Shown: positions 54,065-64,000, counted from the stretch's first letter. The stretch: 64,000 nt of DNA from Paenibacillus macquariensis (GCF_900156375.1 NZ_FTNK01000006.1:124001-188000), one strand, 5' to 3'. Translations and numbers: made by a program. Notes: a model not told the origin generated them from the sequence alone.

Positions 54065-56638
54065 CTACTTGCGTTCCACTGTTTCCATGATGAACGCTTC
54101 AATAACGTCGCCTTCTTTGACGTCATTATAGCTTGCCAAAGTAATCCCACATTCATAACCTTGAGCAACTTCTTTTGCATCATCTTTAAATCTCTTCAAC
54201 GAATCAATCTTGCCTTCGTGAATAACAATGCTGTTACGAATTAAGCGAAGTTCCGCATTTCTCGTAATTTTCCCTGAAGTAACCATACATCCGGAAACGG
54301 TACCCACTTTGGTGATTGTGAATACACTACGTACTTCTGCGTGCCCAATAATAGTTTCTTTATAAATTGGGTCAAGCATACCCTTCATGGCTTGCTCAAT
54401 CTCTTCAATAACATTGTAGATGACGCGATGCAGACGAATGTCTACTTTCTCTTGGGATGCAGTAAGAGCAGCTTGATTATCTGGACGAACGTTATATCCA
54501 ATTACAATTGCACTAGAAGCAGCTGCAAGGATAATATCGGATTCCGTAATCGCACCCGCACCACTGTGAAGTATCTTAACGCGAACGCCTTCCACTTCAA
54601 TTTTCTCAAGAGAGCTCTTAAGAGCTTCGACTGTTCCCTGAACATCACCTTTGATGATTACGTTAAGTCCTTTAATTTCACCATCTTTAATGTGCTGGAA
54701 TAGATCATCCAACGTCACACGAACGTTACTACCCATATCAGACTGACGCTGAGTAATGGAACGCTTATCTGCGATGGAACGAGCTTTACGCTCATCTTCA
54801 AACACCATAAACGGATCTCCCGCTTGTGGAACTTCCGTCAACCCTGTAATTTCAACAGGTGTAGATGGTCCAGCTTCCTTTAAACGACGACCTTTATCAT
54901 TCACCATCGCACGAATACGACCGAAGCAGTTACCCGCTACGAAAGCATCCCCTACGCGAAGGGTACCATGTTGTACTAATACGCGTGCCACTGGACCGCG
55001 TCCTTTGTCTAGCTCGGCTTCAAGGACTGTCGCACGTGCACGTTTATCAGGATTAGCTTTATATTCATTCATTTCTGCCACGAGCAGAATCATTTCAAGC
55101 AAATCTTCAAGACCAGTACGCTGCTTCGCAGATACGTTAACGAAGATAGTATCCCCGCCCCATTCTTCTGGAACTAGACCGTATTCAGTCAACTCCTGCT
55201 TCACTTTATCAGGATCAGCACCTGGTTTGTCAATTTTGTTAACTGCTACGATAATAGGCAGTTCAGCTGCTTTAGCATGGCTAATCGCTTCTACTGTCTG
55301 TGGCATAACACCGTCATCTGCAGCAACAACAATGATTGTAATATCAGTCACTTGAGCTCCACGTGCACGCATTGCAGTAAATGCTTCGTGACCTGGTGTA
55401 TCAAGGAAGGTGATTTTCTTATTGTTAATCTCAACTTGATAAGCACCAATATGCTGAGTAATACCGCCTGCTTCTCCACTTGTTACATTCGAAGAACGGA
55501 TAGCATCAAGCAATGTAGTCTTACCATGGTCAACGTGTCCCATAATTGTTACTACAGGAGGACGAGATTTCAAATCTGATTCTTCATCTACTTCTTCCAT
55601 TGTTTCAAAGCGATCATCTTCCACTGCAATCTTCACTTCAACTTCTACACCGAACTCAGCGGCAAGAAGAAGAACAGTTTCAACATCCAGTTCCTGATTG
55701 ATGGTTGCCATAACACCCATCGTGATCAACTTTTTAATAACTTCCGAAGCATCTTTGTGAAGCAATTTAGCAGATTCGCCAACTGTCGTTACACCACGAA
55801 CAATAATTTTCTTCGGTGTGTTGTCAATTTTCTCGCGAGCTTGGTAATTAGCTTTACCTCTGCCGTTCTTACCACCACGATTATTTCTGTAGTTGCCACC
55901 CTTATTATCATCGAAACGTCTAGATCCATTGTTATTGGGTCTATTCTTGTTAGCGCCTCTGTTATCGCCTTGTGCAGCACCTTCCGTACGTGATGCATCA
56001 CGAGTTGGAGCTCCTGCGCCACGGTTTGGTGTCTGTGGACGAGCAGCCGGGCTACTTGGACGAGTTGATGGAGTACTTGAACGTTGTCCTCCACCTTGCG
56101 AAGGGCTACTTGAACGGTTCGCAGTGCTTGATCCCTGTTGACCACTTGGTCTTTGTCCACCTTGGGATGAAGCAGGTCTTGGTGTTCCATTATTACTGTT
56201 TTGGGGTCTTGGAGTACCCGTGCTGCTTTGCGGCCTGGACGTTACTGTACCTGTACCATTATTATTCGGATTATTATTCATACCTACCTGCTTTTCCTGT
56301 TGTTTTTTGGTCTCACTTTGCACCGGAACGGTACTGTTCTCTTGATGAGAAACAGACGCTTCGTTCGGCTTTACCACAACGGCATCCTTCTTGACAGATG
56401 ACGTTGCTGCCATTGCATGGTTATCTCCGCTGTCTCTTTTAGCGGCTGCATTGGACTTAATATTCTCGAAAAATTTCTCCACTTTAGTGACAGCGTCGTT
56501 CTCCATCACACTCATATGGTTATTAACGGGTAGATCCAAACGCTTCAAAATCGTAATAATTTCTTTACTACTCATGTTTAGCGATTTAGCATACTCATAT
56601 ACGCGAAACTTTTCCTTATTACTTTCTTGTTTAGTCAA
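54065..56638 (-). CDS. infB: Translation initiation factor IF-2, TTG start
   Basis: 857 residues. N-terminal IF2N repeat ([20 protein letters not shown]), then about 200 residues of low complexity (Asn/Gly/Ser/Arg/Pro). The G domain (from about 360) has [20 protein letters not shown] and NKID. Domains II-IV follow ([11 protein letters not shown]...). TTG 56638 follows GGAGGTGG by six bases. It overlaps ylxQ by 8 bp. Delivers initiator tRNA. Confidence 0.97.
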   Translation of the reverse strand: MTKQESNKEKFRVYEYAKSLNMSSKEIITILKRLDLPVNNHMSVMENDAVTKVEKFFENIKSNAAAKRDSGDNHAMAATSSVKKDAVVVKPNEASVSHQENSTVPVQSETKKQQEKQVGMNNNPNNNGTGTVTSRPQSSTGTPRPQNSNNGTPRPASSQGGQRPSGQQGSSTANRSSSPSQGGGQRSSTPSTRPSSPAARPQTPNRGAGAPTRDASRTEGAAQGDNRGANKNRPNNNGSRRFDDNKGGNYRNNRGGKNGRGKANYQAREKIDNTPKKIIVRGVTTVGESAKLLHKDASEVIKKLITMGVMATINQELDVETVLLLAAEFGVEVEVKIAVEDDRFETMEEVDEESDLKSRPPVVTIMGHVDHGKTTLLDAIRSSNVTSGEAGGITQHIGAYQVEINNKKITFLDTPGHEAFTAMRARGAQVTDITIIVVAADDGVMPQTVEAISHAKAAELPIIVAVNKIDKPGADPDKVKQELTEYGLVPEEWGGDTIFVNVSAKQRTGLEDLLEMILLVAEMNEYKANPDKRARATVLEAELDKGRGPVARVLVQHGTLRVGDAFVAGNCFGRIRAMVNDKGRRLKEAGPSTPVEITGLTEVPQAGDPFMVFEDERKARSIADKRSITQRQSDMGSNVRVTLDDLFQHIKDGEIKGLNVIIKGDVQGTVEALKSSLEKIEVEGVRVKILHSGAGAITESDIILAAASSAIVIGYNVRPDNQAALTASQEKVDIRLHRVIYNVIEEIEQAMKGMLDPIYKETIIGHAEVRSVFTITKVGTVSGCMVTSGKITRNAELRLIRNSIVIHEGKIDSLKRFKDDAKEVAQGYECGITLASYNDVKEGDVIEAFIMETVERK

Positions 56639-56957
56639 TATACTCCACCTCCGACATTGTCTCCATTGATTCAGAGATCATTTTCGCGAATCCTTGATCC
56701 GTAATTGCCAGCACAACACGATGTGGTTTCCCAATACTTGTGCCCAGACTTTCCCGGTCATATCCGATCACCAGAGGGATTTTGTACGTTCCGCATTTAT
56801 CACGAAACTTTTTTTGTGTATTTGGTGATGCATCGCTAGCTAGAATAACCAACTTAGCTTCTGAAGAACGAATAGTTTTGAGCACGACTTCGTCACCTGT
56901 TACTATTTTTCCTGCACGCATCGCAAGTCCCAGACGAGAAAGCGTCTTATTCATCAT
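56631..56957 (-). CDS. ylxQ: L7Ae-family RNA-binding protein YlxQ
   Basis: 108 residues of the L7Ae/L30e fold: [36 protein letters not shown] and a [20 protein letters not shown] loop. It binds kink-turn RNA in related proteins, and the target here is unknown. Overlaps ylxR (11 bp) and infB (8 bp). Confidence 0.93.
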   Translation of the reverse strand: MMNKTLSRLGLAMRAGKIVTGDEVVLKTIRSSEAKLVILASDASPNTQKKFRDKCGTYKIPLVIGYDRESLGTSIGKPHRVVLAITDQGFAKMISESMETMSEVEYID

Positions 56958-57255
56958 TGGAATTCTCCTTCATCACTAGAAATTCATCTTCAGCAGCTAC
57001 AAAATCATCTGCCAATTGTTCATAAATTTCTGGCTTCACGTGATGTTTCAAAGCACGATCCAATGACTTATTTTTTTGTGCCAATTTAAAACAGGACACC
57101 TTACCGCACAAATATGCTCCGCGGCCAGATTTCTTTCCTGATAGATCAATTAGCACCTCATCGTCTGGCGTCTTCACGATACGAATCAGTTGTTTCTTCG
57201 GCATCATTTCTTGGCATGCCACACATTTACGCAATGGTACTTTTCTAGATTTCAT
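56947..57255 (-). CDS. ylxR: YlxR-family RNA-binding protein (RnpM)
   Basis: 102 residues. RKVPLRKCVACQEMMPKKQL, then RIVKTPDDEVLIDLSGKKSGRGAYLC split over two strands, basic face. Reported to bind and modulate RNase P in B. subtilis. Lies between nusA and ylxQ. Confidence 0.93.
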   Translation of the reverse strand: MKSRKVPLRKCVACQEMMPKKQLIRIVKTPDDEVLIDLSGKKSGRGAYLCGKVSCFKLAQKNKSLDRALKHHVKPEIYEQLADDFVAAEDEFLVMKENSNDE

Positions 57256-57283
57256 AGTGTACCCTCCGTCCTAATTTAGGAAA

Positions 57284-58381
57284 TTAATCGACGGAGACAG
57301 AATCTTGAGGCATCTCATCAGAGAATGTTTTCGTTCTACCGAATTCCTGTTCCGCTTGAGTCTCACTTTTGATATCAATTTTCCATCCAGTCAACTTAGC
57401 TGCAAGCCTAGCATTCTGTCCTTTAATACCGATTGCAAGAGACAATTGATAGTCAGGCACAACAACCCGCGCCATCTTCTCATTCTCAAATACTTCGACT
57501 TCTAGAACTTTAGAAGGGCTAAGCGCATTAGCAACATATTCTTCAACTTTATCGGAATACCGTACAATATCAATTTTCTCTCCACGAAGTTCATTCACAA
57601 TAGTCTGTACACGAACACCCTTAGGTCCAACGCAAGAACCTACTGGATCCACCTCATCGTTACGTGAAAAAACTGCAATTTTTGATCTGAAACCCGCTTC
57701 ACGTGCAACGGAACGAATCTCAACAACACCGTCAAAAATTTCAGGAACTTCCAATTCAAAAAGACGTTTGAGTAAACCAGGATGAGTTCTTGATAACATA
57801 ATTTGCGGACCTTTAGTCGTATTTTCTACTTTTGTGATATAGGCCTTAGTCCGCTCGCCATGTTTAAACTTCTCGTTTGGCATAAGCTCATTCAAAGGAA
57901 GCAATGCTTCAACTTTACCTAAGTCAATGTAGACATTACGGGGATCCTGACGTTGAACCGTTCCGGTTACAATATCTTCCTCTTTGTCAACATAAGCGTT
58001 ATAGATCAATCCACGCTCTGCTTCACGAATACGTTGTGTAACAACTTGTTTCGCTGTTTGTGCAGCAATACGACCGAAATCACGTGGAGTAACTTCAATC
58101 TCTGCAATATCCTCCATTTGGAAATGAGGGTTTATTTCGCGTGCTGCGGGAAGTGAAATCTCCATCCGAGGATCTAACACTTCTTCAACAATTAGCTTAC
58201 GGGCATAAACTTTAATGACCCCCGTGTTGCGGTTCATGTCTACTCTAACATTCTGGGCCGTATTAAAATTACGTTTGTAGCTTGAGATTAACGCCGCTTC
58301 AATCGCTTCAAATAATATTTCTTTACTGATCCCTTTTTCTCGTTCCAATTCATTCATTGCTTCAATAAAATCCATACTCAT
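57284..58381 (-). CDS. nusA: Transcription termination/antitermination factor NusA
   Basis: 365 residues. N-terminal polymerase-binding domain (EREKGISKEILFEAIEAALI), S1 domain (VTGTVQRQDPRNVYIDLGKV) and two KH domains (DPVGSCVGPKGVRVQTIVNE; SLAIGIKGQNARLAAKLTGW). No acidic repeats at the C-terminus, as usual in Firmicutes. ATG 58381 after AAGGGGGG. Confidence 0.97.
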   Translation of the reverse strand: MSMDFIEAMNELEREKGISKEILFEAIEAALISSYKRNFNTAQNVRVDMNRNTGVIKVYARKLIVEEVLDPRMEISLPAAREINPHFQMEDIAEIEVTPRDFGRIAAQTAKQVVTQRIREAERGLIYNAYVDKEEDIVTGTVQRQDPRNVYIDLGKVEALLPLNELMPNEKFKHGERTKAYITKVENTTKGPQIMLSRTHPGLLKRLFELEVPEIFDGVVEIRSVAREAGFRSKIAVFSRNDEVDPVGSCVGPKGVRVQTIVNELRGEKIDIVRYSDKVEEYVANALSPSKVLEVEVFENEKMARVVVPDYQLSLAIGIKGQNARLAAKLTGWKIDIKSETQAEQEFGRTKTFSDEMPQDSVSVD

Positions 58382-58417
58382 TGGAATTCAGTTCCCCCCT
58401 TTCTTCATCCTTGTTCC

Positions 58418-58885
58418 TTAAAAAATGATAGTTAATCTAGCGCTTGCTACCTTGGCATACGGAATACTGTACTGCTTCTGCTTCTTACCAACTACAATGA
58501 CAAGTATATCGTCCTCAAACGAAAGAAGCCGGCCTTCAAATTCTTTGAGACCGTCCAGTGCTTCGTATACAGTAACAAACACATCTTTACCAACAGACTT
58601 AGTAATGTCGGCACTTTTCTTTAATGGTCGCTCCGCACCAGGAGACGATACTTCCAGGAAGTAAACATCAGTAATCGGATCATTAAGATCCAGCTGCTGG
58701 CTTATATATTCACTAATTACGCCGCAGTCATCAATATCAATACCGCCTTCTTTGTCGACATAAATACGTAGAAACAAATTACTTCCTTCTTTTACGTATT
58801 CCACATCAACTAGTTCGAAGTTATGCTCATCCATATAAGGTTGGACCATTTCTTCTACGATACTTTTTATCTTAGGTGTGCTCAA
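58418..58885 (-). CDS. rimP: Ribosome maturation factor RimP, TTG start
   Basis: 155 residues. ELVDVEYVKEGSNLFLRIYV, GIDIDDCGVISEYISQQLD and YFLEVSSPGAERPLKK, with an SH3-like C-terminus. TTG 58885 follows TTGGAGG by nine bases. First gene of rimP-nusA-ylxR-ylxQ-infB-rbfA. Confidence 0.96.
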   Translation of the reverse strand: MSTPKIKSIVEEMVQPYMDEHNFELVDVEYVKEGSNLFLRIYVDKEGGIDIDDCGVISEYISQQLDLNDPITDVYFLEVSSPGAERPLKKSADITKSVGKDVFVTVYEALDGLKEFEGRLLSFEDDILVIVVGKKQKQYSIPYAKVASARLTIIF

Positions 58886-58928
58886 AGACTATAACCTCCA
58901 AGACTTTCATTATCCTATATACCAAAGA

Positions 58929-58956
58929 GTAAAGAGTGGGTTGCCCCACTCTTTAC
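58929..58956 (-). other. Strong hairpin in the rimP-nusA operon leader
   Basis: GTAAAGAGTGGG-GCAA-CCCACTCTTTAC on minus, 12 perfect pairs with a GCAA (GNRA) loop, then TCTTTGG. It lies between the promoter and rimP. A terminator with a poor T-tract is what a NusA-dependent attenuator would look like. Confidence 0.7.
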
Positions 58957-58989
58957 ACAACGGTTTTATCTCCATGATTACTACAGAAA

Positions 58990-59018
58990 ATTATAACATA
59001 GTCTGGCAACACTGACAA
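58990..59018 (-). promoter_or_regulatory. SigA promoter of the rimP-nusA-infB operon
   Basis: TTGTCA (59018-59013), 17 bp, TATAAT (58995-58990). One mismatch in total. Start near 58984, about 100 nt leader. Confidence 0.8.
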
Positions 59019-59047
59019 GTATCTGTCCTTGACTCCCTTTTGAACTA

Positions 59048-59065
59048 ACAAGGGAAAGCCCTTGT
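59048..59065 (-). terminator. Probable terminator of polC
   Basis: ACAAGGG-CTTT-CCCTTGT, 7 perfect pairs, 21 bp after the polC stop. The T-tract is poor. Confidence 0.5.
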
Positions 59066-59086
59066 CTACCAAGTGTTTAGCCCCTA

Positions 59087-62000
59087 TTAAAACAAAGACA
59101 ATTGGTTACTTTCAGGCAACCCACGGAAGCATCCCATCTGTGTGAGTACCTCAACAATGGTTTTACTTGCCTTAGATTTTTGTTGGAAATCTTCGATCGA
59201 TAAGTACTCCCCATTCTCACGTGCTGCTGCAATATTGCGAGCAGCATTATCTCCAATCCCCTGCATCGCAGAGAATGGCGGAATAAGTGAATCTGCATCT
59301 ATCGTAAACTTCGTCGCATCGGAACGGTAAAGATCAATCGTCTTAAAACTGAAGCCACGCGCTGTCATCTCCAAGGCCATTTCAAGAATAGCTAACATGC
59401 CCTTCTCCTTAGTCGTTGCTTGGAAACCTTTCTGTTCAATTTCCACAATCTGACGACCAATAGCTTCATACCCTTGGCAGCAAAGTTCAATATCAAAGTC
59501 CTCAGCTCGAACGGTAAAGTATGTCGCGTAATAAGCAATAGGATAATACAATTTGAAATAGGCCGTACGCACTGCAGAGATAACATATGCAGCAGCATGT
59601 GCCTTTGGAAACATGTATTGGATTTTGAGGCAAGAATCAATGTACCAAGCAGGTACTTTGCATTTCTTCATCTCATCAATCCATTCAGAGTTAAGACCTT
59701 TCCCTTTACGAACGCTCTCCGTAATCGTAAAAGCCAAACCTGCATCCATACCCGCTTTATAAATCAGATAGAGCATGATATCATCACGACAACCGATTAC
59801 CGTCTTAATATTACATGTCCCATTCTTGATTAAATCTTGTGCATTCCCTAGCCATACGCCAGTTCCATGAGACAATCCCGAAATCTGTAATAAATCGGCA
59901 AAGGATGTCGGTAATGACTCAATTAACATTTGACGAACAAATTTAGTTCCCATTTCAGGTACACCGTAAGTAGCCACTGGGGTTCTTATCTGTTGCGGTG
60001 TAACCCCTAGTGCTTCTGTAGAGTTAAACAAACTCATTACTTTGGGATCATTCATAGGTATCGTTGTTGGATCAACACCCGTTAAATCTTGTAACATGCG
60101 CATCATCGTTGGGTCATCGTGACCTAGTATATCAAGTTTGAGTAAGTTATTCTCAAATGCATGATAATCAAAGTGAGTCGTCTTCCATTCAGCACCTTGA
60201 TCATCTGCTGGATACTGAATCGGTGTGATATCTTCAACATCCATGTAATCCGGTACAACCACGATACCACCTGGATGCTGCCCCGTACCTCTTTTAACGC
60301 CTGTAAAACCAGCAGCAAGACGACTTACCTCAGCGCCTCGCCATTGCTTCTGATGTTCTTCTTCATACTTTTTCGTGTAACCAAAAGCTGTTTTCTCTGC
60401 AATGGTACCAATCGTACCTGCGCGGAACACACACTTCTCTCCAAAAATTTCTTTCGTATAGTTATGAGCAATCGGTTGGTATTCCCCTGAGAAGTTAAGG
60501 TCGATATCGGGTACTTTATCCCCTTTAAATCCTAGAAAGGTCTCAAACGGAATATCCTGCCCCTCACCAGTCAACCTGCCCCCACATTGTGGACAAGTTT
60601 TCTCCGGAAGGTCAAACCCACTCGGAATGCTACCATCAAGGAACCATTCATTATATTTACACTCAGTATTCTTACAAACGTAATGAGCTGGTAACGGGTT
60701 AACTTCAGATATTCCTAAAAAGGTTGCAACGACGGATGACCCAACAGATCCACGAGAACCAACCAAATAACCATCTCTATTGGATTTCTTTACTAGACGT
60801 TCAGATATTAAATAGTTGGCTGAGAATCCGTATTTGATAATCGGCTCTAATTCTTTCTCAAGTCGTTTTATCACAACATCAGGTAAATCTTCTCCATATA
60901 ATCCCTTTGCTGTATCATAACAGGTGTTCCGAATCTCTTCATCAGCACCTTCTATAATAGGAGTATAGAGCTTTGCTGGAAAAAGAGGATAGTCTTCAAA
61001 ACGATCGGCCAGTTCAATGGTATTCGTCACGACAACTTCATTCGCTTTTTCTTTTCCTAAGAAATCGAATTCCTCAAGCATTTCTTCTGTCGTACGAAAA
61101 TGTGCATCTGGTTTCTGCATATCCTTCAAAGGACTAAAGCCTGTAATACCATTAATAGCAATATCGCGGAATAGTTTCTCCCGAGGCTCGAGATAATGTA
61201 CATTCCCTGTTGCAATGACCGGCTTGCTTAATTTCTCACCTATTTCACAAATTCGCTTCACAGCCGTCTTTAATTCAAGTGGGCTAGCAACTAGACCCTT
61301 ATCAACTAAATGCATATACATCGTCAAGGGCTGAATCTCTAGAATATCGTAGAACTGTGCAATATCCTCAGCCTCTTCCACGGACTTATTTAAGACCGCT
61401 TCGAAGAATTCACCTTTCTCACAACCTGAGATCACAAGCAATCCTTCACGCATTTCCTCAAGCTTGGATTTCGGTATGCAAGGCACTCGCTTAAAATATT
61501 CCGTATTAGATAAGGAAATTAACTTAAATAAGTTCTTTTTACCTATCAAATTCAAAGCATATATTCCACAATGAAATGGGCGGGTGTTAGATAAGTCTTT
61601 TCCTACATAGTCATTAAGACGGTCTAACATCGTTATGCCCTTCATTTTCAGTACATCACTAAGAAGACCACTTAATATACCTGCCAATGCGATCGTATCG
61701 TCAATCGCCCGGTGATGGCTCTCCAATAATACTTTATACTTGGCAGCCATCGTATTCAGCCTATGATTCTTCATACCTGGATAAAGTAAGCGGGACAATT
61801 CAAGAGTATCCAACACTGGGTTTTGCATTAATGGTAGTCCATATTCCTTCAGAGATGCTTGAATAAAACCAACATCAAATCTTGCATTATGAGCTACTAG
61901 AATGCCATCTTCAGCGAATTTAACGAACTCATGTAATACAGGTTCTAGATCTGGAGCATCTTTTACCATTTCATCTGTGATATTCGTTAACTGCTGAATG

Positions 62001-63400
62001 TGATATGGAATTTTCTCATGTGGGTTAACAAAAGTGGCATAGCGGTCGATTTCCTTACCATCTTTTATTTTCACCGCAGCAAGTTCTGTAATATTACTAG
62101 CTGTAACGGAAAGACCTGTAGTCTCGATATCAAATACAATATAAGTTGCACTGCTGAGATCGATCGGTTGTGGCTGTAAGACGACAGGAATAGAATCATT
62201 CACAACATTGGCTTCGACACCATAAAGCATCTTTAATCCATTCTTCTTCGCTGATTTGGCTGCTTCAGGGTAACTTTGAACACCACCATGGTCGGTAATG
62301 GCAATCGCCGTATGCCCCCATCTAGCTGCCGTCTTAATATATTTATCGATAGGTGTGATGGCATCCATCGTACTCATCGTAGTATGCAAGTGGAATTCTA
62401 CCCGCTTCACAGGCGCGTTATCTTTACGCTCAGCAGGTGCTTGTACTTCATTTAAATCCGTTGGCATCATAACCAATTCAGGTATGGTCATGAAACGATC
62501 GTATTCTACCCGTCCCCGTACTTTTATCCATTTGCCATTTTCCAATTTGTTTAACACTTTGACATCATCTTTTGTTTTGGCAAACATCTTCAATTGCATG
62601 GAATCACCGAAATCAGTCACGTTAAACATAAACAAGGTCATACCATTTCGTAACTCTTTGCTATCCAGGCCAAATACAGCTCCCTGAATCGTAACCTTTT
62701 TCTCTTCATCCTGAATCTCTTGAATAGGTATAGGCTGTTCCTTGATATCATATCCCATATGAAGGCGAACATCTCCAGCATCCTCATCGAAATTACTCTC
62801 AGCCTCAATGCTACTCATCATATTTTGAACAACTTCGCGCTCTTCTAGAATCTTCTTTTGTTCAAATTCCTCAATGGCTTCTTTGCCACTATCTCCAACA
62901 CCCAATTTAACATGAAGGGGAAGAGCAAAGTAGTGAGCGAAAAAGCGTGTAATAGCTTGATCAACTTGTTTCTTCTTAGCTAGTTCCATTGAAGTCGCGT
63001 CCGTCAATTTCAAGAGTAACTTCTCACCCTCAATTTCATAGGACGCTCTGGCCATCCATCCATTTACTGAAGGAATTTCCCTCTGTACCCACTCTTTAAA
63101 CAAACTCCAATAAGCATTCACAATATCTTCAGCTAATACAGCCTCCGTATATTTAAAAACAAATGAAATCTTAGCTATATGTTGCATCTTCTCTTGAATT
63201 CTGAGACAAAATGAACGATACACTTCGCCAGGAACAACCGTATCCTTAACGATACTAATGGCCCATTCTTGGCTACTACGGCTAATCTCAACCTTATCAA
63301 TATATCCATCCAAAAAATGAGGATCGATTAGAGCAGGTGGAACTGCGCCTTGTTTCATCAGAAGCTCAAACCTTACTCTTTTCTCTTCCACAGTGCTCAT
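59087..63400 (-). CDS. polC: DNA polymerase III alpha subunit, PolC type
   Basis: 1437 residues from ATG 63400 (AAGGGGG eight bases before), equal to B. subtilis PolC. An OB-fold domain (about 235-330) is followed by a PHP domain (VEFHLHTTMSTMDAIT), split by the DnaQ-like proofreading exonuclease (YIVFDIETTGLSVTASN; HNARFDVGF). The polymerase part has a zinc motif (CKNTECKYNEW ... CPQCGG), GSRGSVGSS and PDIDLNFSGEYQP with the catalytic Asp pair. A helix-hairpin-helix end follows. It is the main replicative polymerase. proS lies upstream. Confidence 0.98.
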   Translation of the reverse strand: MSTVEEKRVRFELLMKQGAVPPALIDPHFLDGYIDKVEISRSSQEWAISIVKDTVVPGEVYRSFCLRIQEKMQHIAKISFVFKYTEAVLAEDIVNAYWSLFKEWVQREIPSVNGWMARASYEIEGEKLLLKLTDATSMELAKKKQVDQAITRFFAHYFALPLHVKLGVGDSGKEAIEEFEQKKILEEREVVQNMMSSIEAESNFDEDAGDVRLHMGYDIKEQPIPIQEIQDEEKKVTIQGAVFGLDSKELRNGMTLFMFNVTDFGDSMQLKMFAKTKDDVKVLNKLENGKWIKVRGRVEYDRFMTIPELVMMPTDLNEVQAPAERKDNAPVKRVEFHLHTTMSTMDAITPIDKYIKTAARWGHTAIAITDHGGVQSYPEAAKSAKKNGLKMLYGVEANVVNDSIPVVLQPQPIDLSSATYIVFDIETTGLSVTASNITELAAVKIKDGKEIDRYATFVNPHEKIPYHIQQLTNITDEMVKDAPDLEPVLHEFVKFAEDGILVAHNARFDVGFIQASLKEYGLPLMQNPVLDTLELSRLLYPGMKNHRLNTMAAKYKVLLESHHRAIDDTIALAGILSGLLSDVLKMKGITMLDRLNDYVGKDLSNTRPFHCGIYALNLIGKKNLFKLISLSNTEYFKRVPCIPKSKLEEMREGLLVISGCEKGEFFEAVLNKSVEEAEDIAQFYDILEIQPLTMYMHLVDKGLVASPLELKTAVKRICEIGEKLSKPVIATGNVHYLEPREKLFRDIAINGITGFSPLKDMQKPDAHFRTTEEMLEEFDFLGKEKANEVVVTNTIELADRFEDYPLFPAKLYTPIIEGADEEIRNTCYDTAKGLYGEDLPDVVIKRLEKELEPIIKYGFSANYLISERLVKKSNRDGYLVGSRGSVGSSVVATFLGISEVNPLPAHYVCKNTECKYNEWFLDGSIPSGFDLPEKTCPQCGGRLTGEGQDIPFETFLGFKGDKVPDIDLNFSGEYQPIAHNYTKEIFGEKCVFRAGTIGTIAEKTAFGYTKKYEEEHQKQWRGAEVSRLAAGFTGVKRGTGQHPGGIVVVPDYMDVEDITPIQYPADDQGAEWKTTHFDYHAFENNLLKLDILGHDDPTMMRMLQDLTGVDPTTIPMNDPKVMSLFNSTEALGVTPQQIRTPVATYGVPEMGTKFVRQMLIESLPTSFADLLQISGLSHGTGVWLGNAQDLIKNGTCNIKTVIGCRDDIMLYLIYKAGMDAGLAFTITESVRKGKGLNSEWIDEMKKCKVPAWYIDSCLKIQYMFPKAHAAAYVISAVRTAYFKLYYPIAYYATYFTVRAEDFDIELCCQGYEAIGRQIVEIEQKGFQATTKEKGMLAILEMALEMTARGFSFKTIDLYRSDATKFTIDADSLIPPFSAMQGIGDNAARNIAAARENGEYLSIEDFQQKSKASKTIVEVLTQMGCFRGLPESNQLSLF

Positions 63401-63438
63401 CCTATCTTCCCCCTTGACCACTAGCGTTAACTATTAAA

Positions 63439-63511
63439 AAGCGAAGAGCTTCTGTGTACAAAAATGCTCTCGATCTCTTACCCACCGACTCATTTCTGCC
63501 AGAAGCTCTTC
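63439..63511 (-). terminator. Terminator of proS with a long loop
   Basis: GAAGAGCTTCTG / CAGAAGCTCTTC, 12 perfect pairs, around 45 nt that include a further AAATG / CATTT pairing. GCTTTTTAATAG follows on minus. Confidence 0.78.
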
Positions 63512-63541
63512 CACTTAACTTTCTTAGAAATCTATCAACTC

Positions 63542-64000
63542 TTAGTACGCTCTAGCAAATACAACTGTATGTTTGGAAGCCTCTCCACATACGATACAAG
63601 TTTCTTTCGTTTCAGATGGTTCCAATGGGATATTACGACTCGTAGCTCCGGTCTCTTCCTTCACCTTACGCTCACATTCCACTGTACCGCACCATCCAGC
63701 TAATGTGAAGCCACGAGATTCTTCCATTCTCATCTTCATTTCTTCAAGGTTGTCCACCGAGTAGAAATGATCACTCATAAATTGCTTCGCTCGGTCTAAC
63801 ATTTCCTGATGAACTTGTTCAAGCATTACCTTCACTTCTTCGACCAGATTATCCTGTTGAACAATCTTCTTCTCACCAGTGATACGAGACACTAGCACAC
63901 AGACACCATTCTCCATGTCACGAGGACCAATCTCCAATCGAACTGGGACACCGCGCATTTCATATTCATTGAACTTCCAGCCTGGAGATACATCACTACG
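63542..64000 (-). CDS. proS: Prolyl-tRNA synthetase, archaeal/eukaryotic-like type, C-terminal part
   Basis: 152 residues up to the stop. The gene enters from the right edge. WKFNEYEMRGVPVRLEIGPR is the class II motif-3 neighbourhood of the short archaeal/eukaryotic-type ProRS, not the long bacterial type with an editing insert. The end carries paired cysteines (WCGTVEC ... CIVCGE), a probable zinc site, and finishes VVFARAY. Charges tRNA-Pro. Upstream of polC, as in B. subtilis, although B. subtilis has the bacterial type there (recalled). Confidence 0.93.
   Translation of the reverse strand, partial: RSDVSPGWKFNEYEMRGVPVRLEIGPRDMENGVCVLVSRITGEKKIVQQDNLVEEVKVMLEQVHQEMLDRAKQFMSDHFYSVDNLEEMKMRMEESRGFTLAGWCGTVECERKVKEETGATSRNIPLEPSETKETCIVCGEASKHTVVFARAY

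Noticed and set aside
1..64000. Mobile elements, prophage, tRNA or rRNA genes, and a phage-defence island.
   Set aside because: No transposase, integrase, terminal repeats, tRNA-like cloverleaf or clustered defence genes were seen. The gene order is that of a conserved chromosomal core.

Overview
The window is a chromosomal segment of an endospore-forming, low-GC Gram-positive bacterium, most likely Paenibacillus or a close relative. The reasons are as follows. It is moderately AT-rich. It carries spore genes (spoVS, sleB, dpaA/dpaB, spoIIIE). Its gene order from polC to miaB closely follows Bacillus subtilis. It has a copper-amine-oxidase-N-type secreted protein and an archaeal/eukaryotic-type prolyl-tRNA synthetase beside polC. 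Almost everything is read from the minus strand. Only the ABC-transporter fragment at the left edge and moaB are on plus. No rRNA, tRNA, CRISPR array, prophage or insertion sequence was seen.

Layout, left to right (most genes are transcribed right to left). 1-16 kb is the variable part: an ABC exporter tail, an orphan HEPN-like gene, argS behind an arginine T-box, a CobW/COG0523 GTPase, moaB, a stalk-domain secreted protein, an AcuI-type reductase, a two-gene CoA-dependent 2-oxoacid:ferredoxin oxidoreductase (gamma-delta and alpha-beta fusions), a NAD salvage operon (Nudix/NrtR-like gene, pncA, pncB) and a PaaI thioesterase. 14.6-26 kb holds miaB-ricA, pduL, an M19 dipeptidase, spoVS, ymdB, rny, recX, recA, cinA and pgsA. 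26-38 kb holds yajQ, rodZ, ymfK, ymfJ, ymfI, ymfH, ymfF, sleB, spoIIIE, ylzJ and tepA. 38-48 kb holds rnjB and the lysine/dipicolinate cluster dapA-dapG-asd-dpaB-dpaA, then dut, an M16 protease and a YlxY deacetylase homologue. 48-64 kb holds pnp, rpsO, ribF, truB, nrnA, rbfA, infB, ylxQ, ylxR, nusA, rimP, polC and the end of proS.

The genes form coherent modules. RNA decay and processing are represented by rny, rnjB, pnp, nrnA and ricA. asd, dapG and dapA make dihydrodipicolinate, and DpaAB converts it to the spore solute dipicolinic acid. Candidate sporulation promoters fit this: SigG before sleB, SigE before ylxY and SigK before dpaA. The nusA-infB operon has a strong SigA promoter and a hairpin in its leader.

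No obvious new multi-gene system is present. The most unusual observations are: ymdB apparently starting at ATT; a 40-bp-period tandem hairpin repeat between dapG and dapA; a branched pnp leader RNA; a structured leader in front of the M19 dipeptidase; an orphan HEPN-like protein; and an NrtR-like regulator with a dyad over its own promoter. All functional names rest on reading motifs and synteny by eye. No database search was run.
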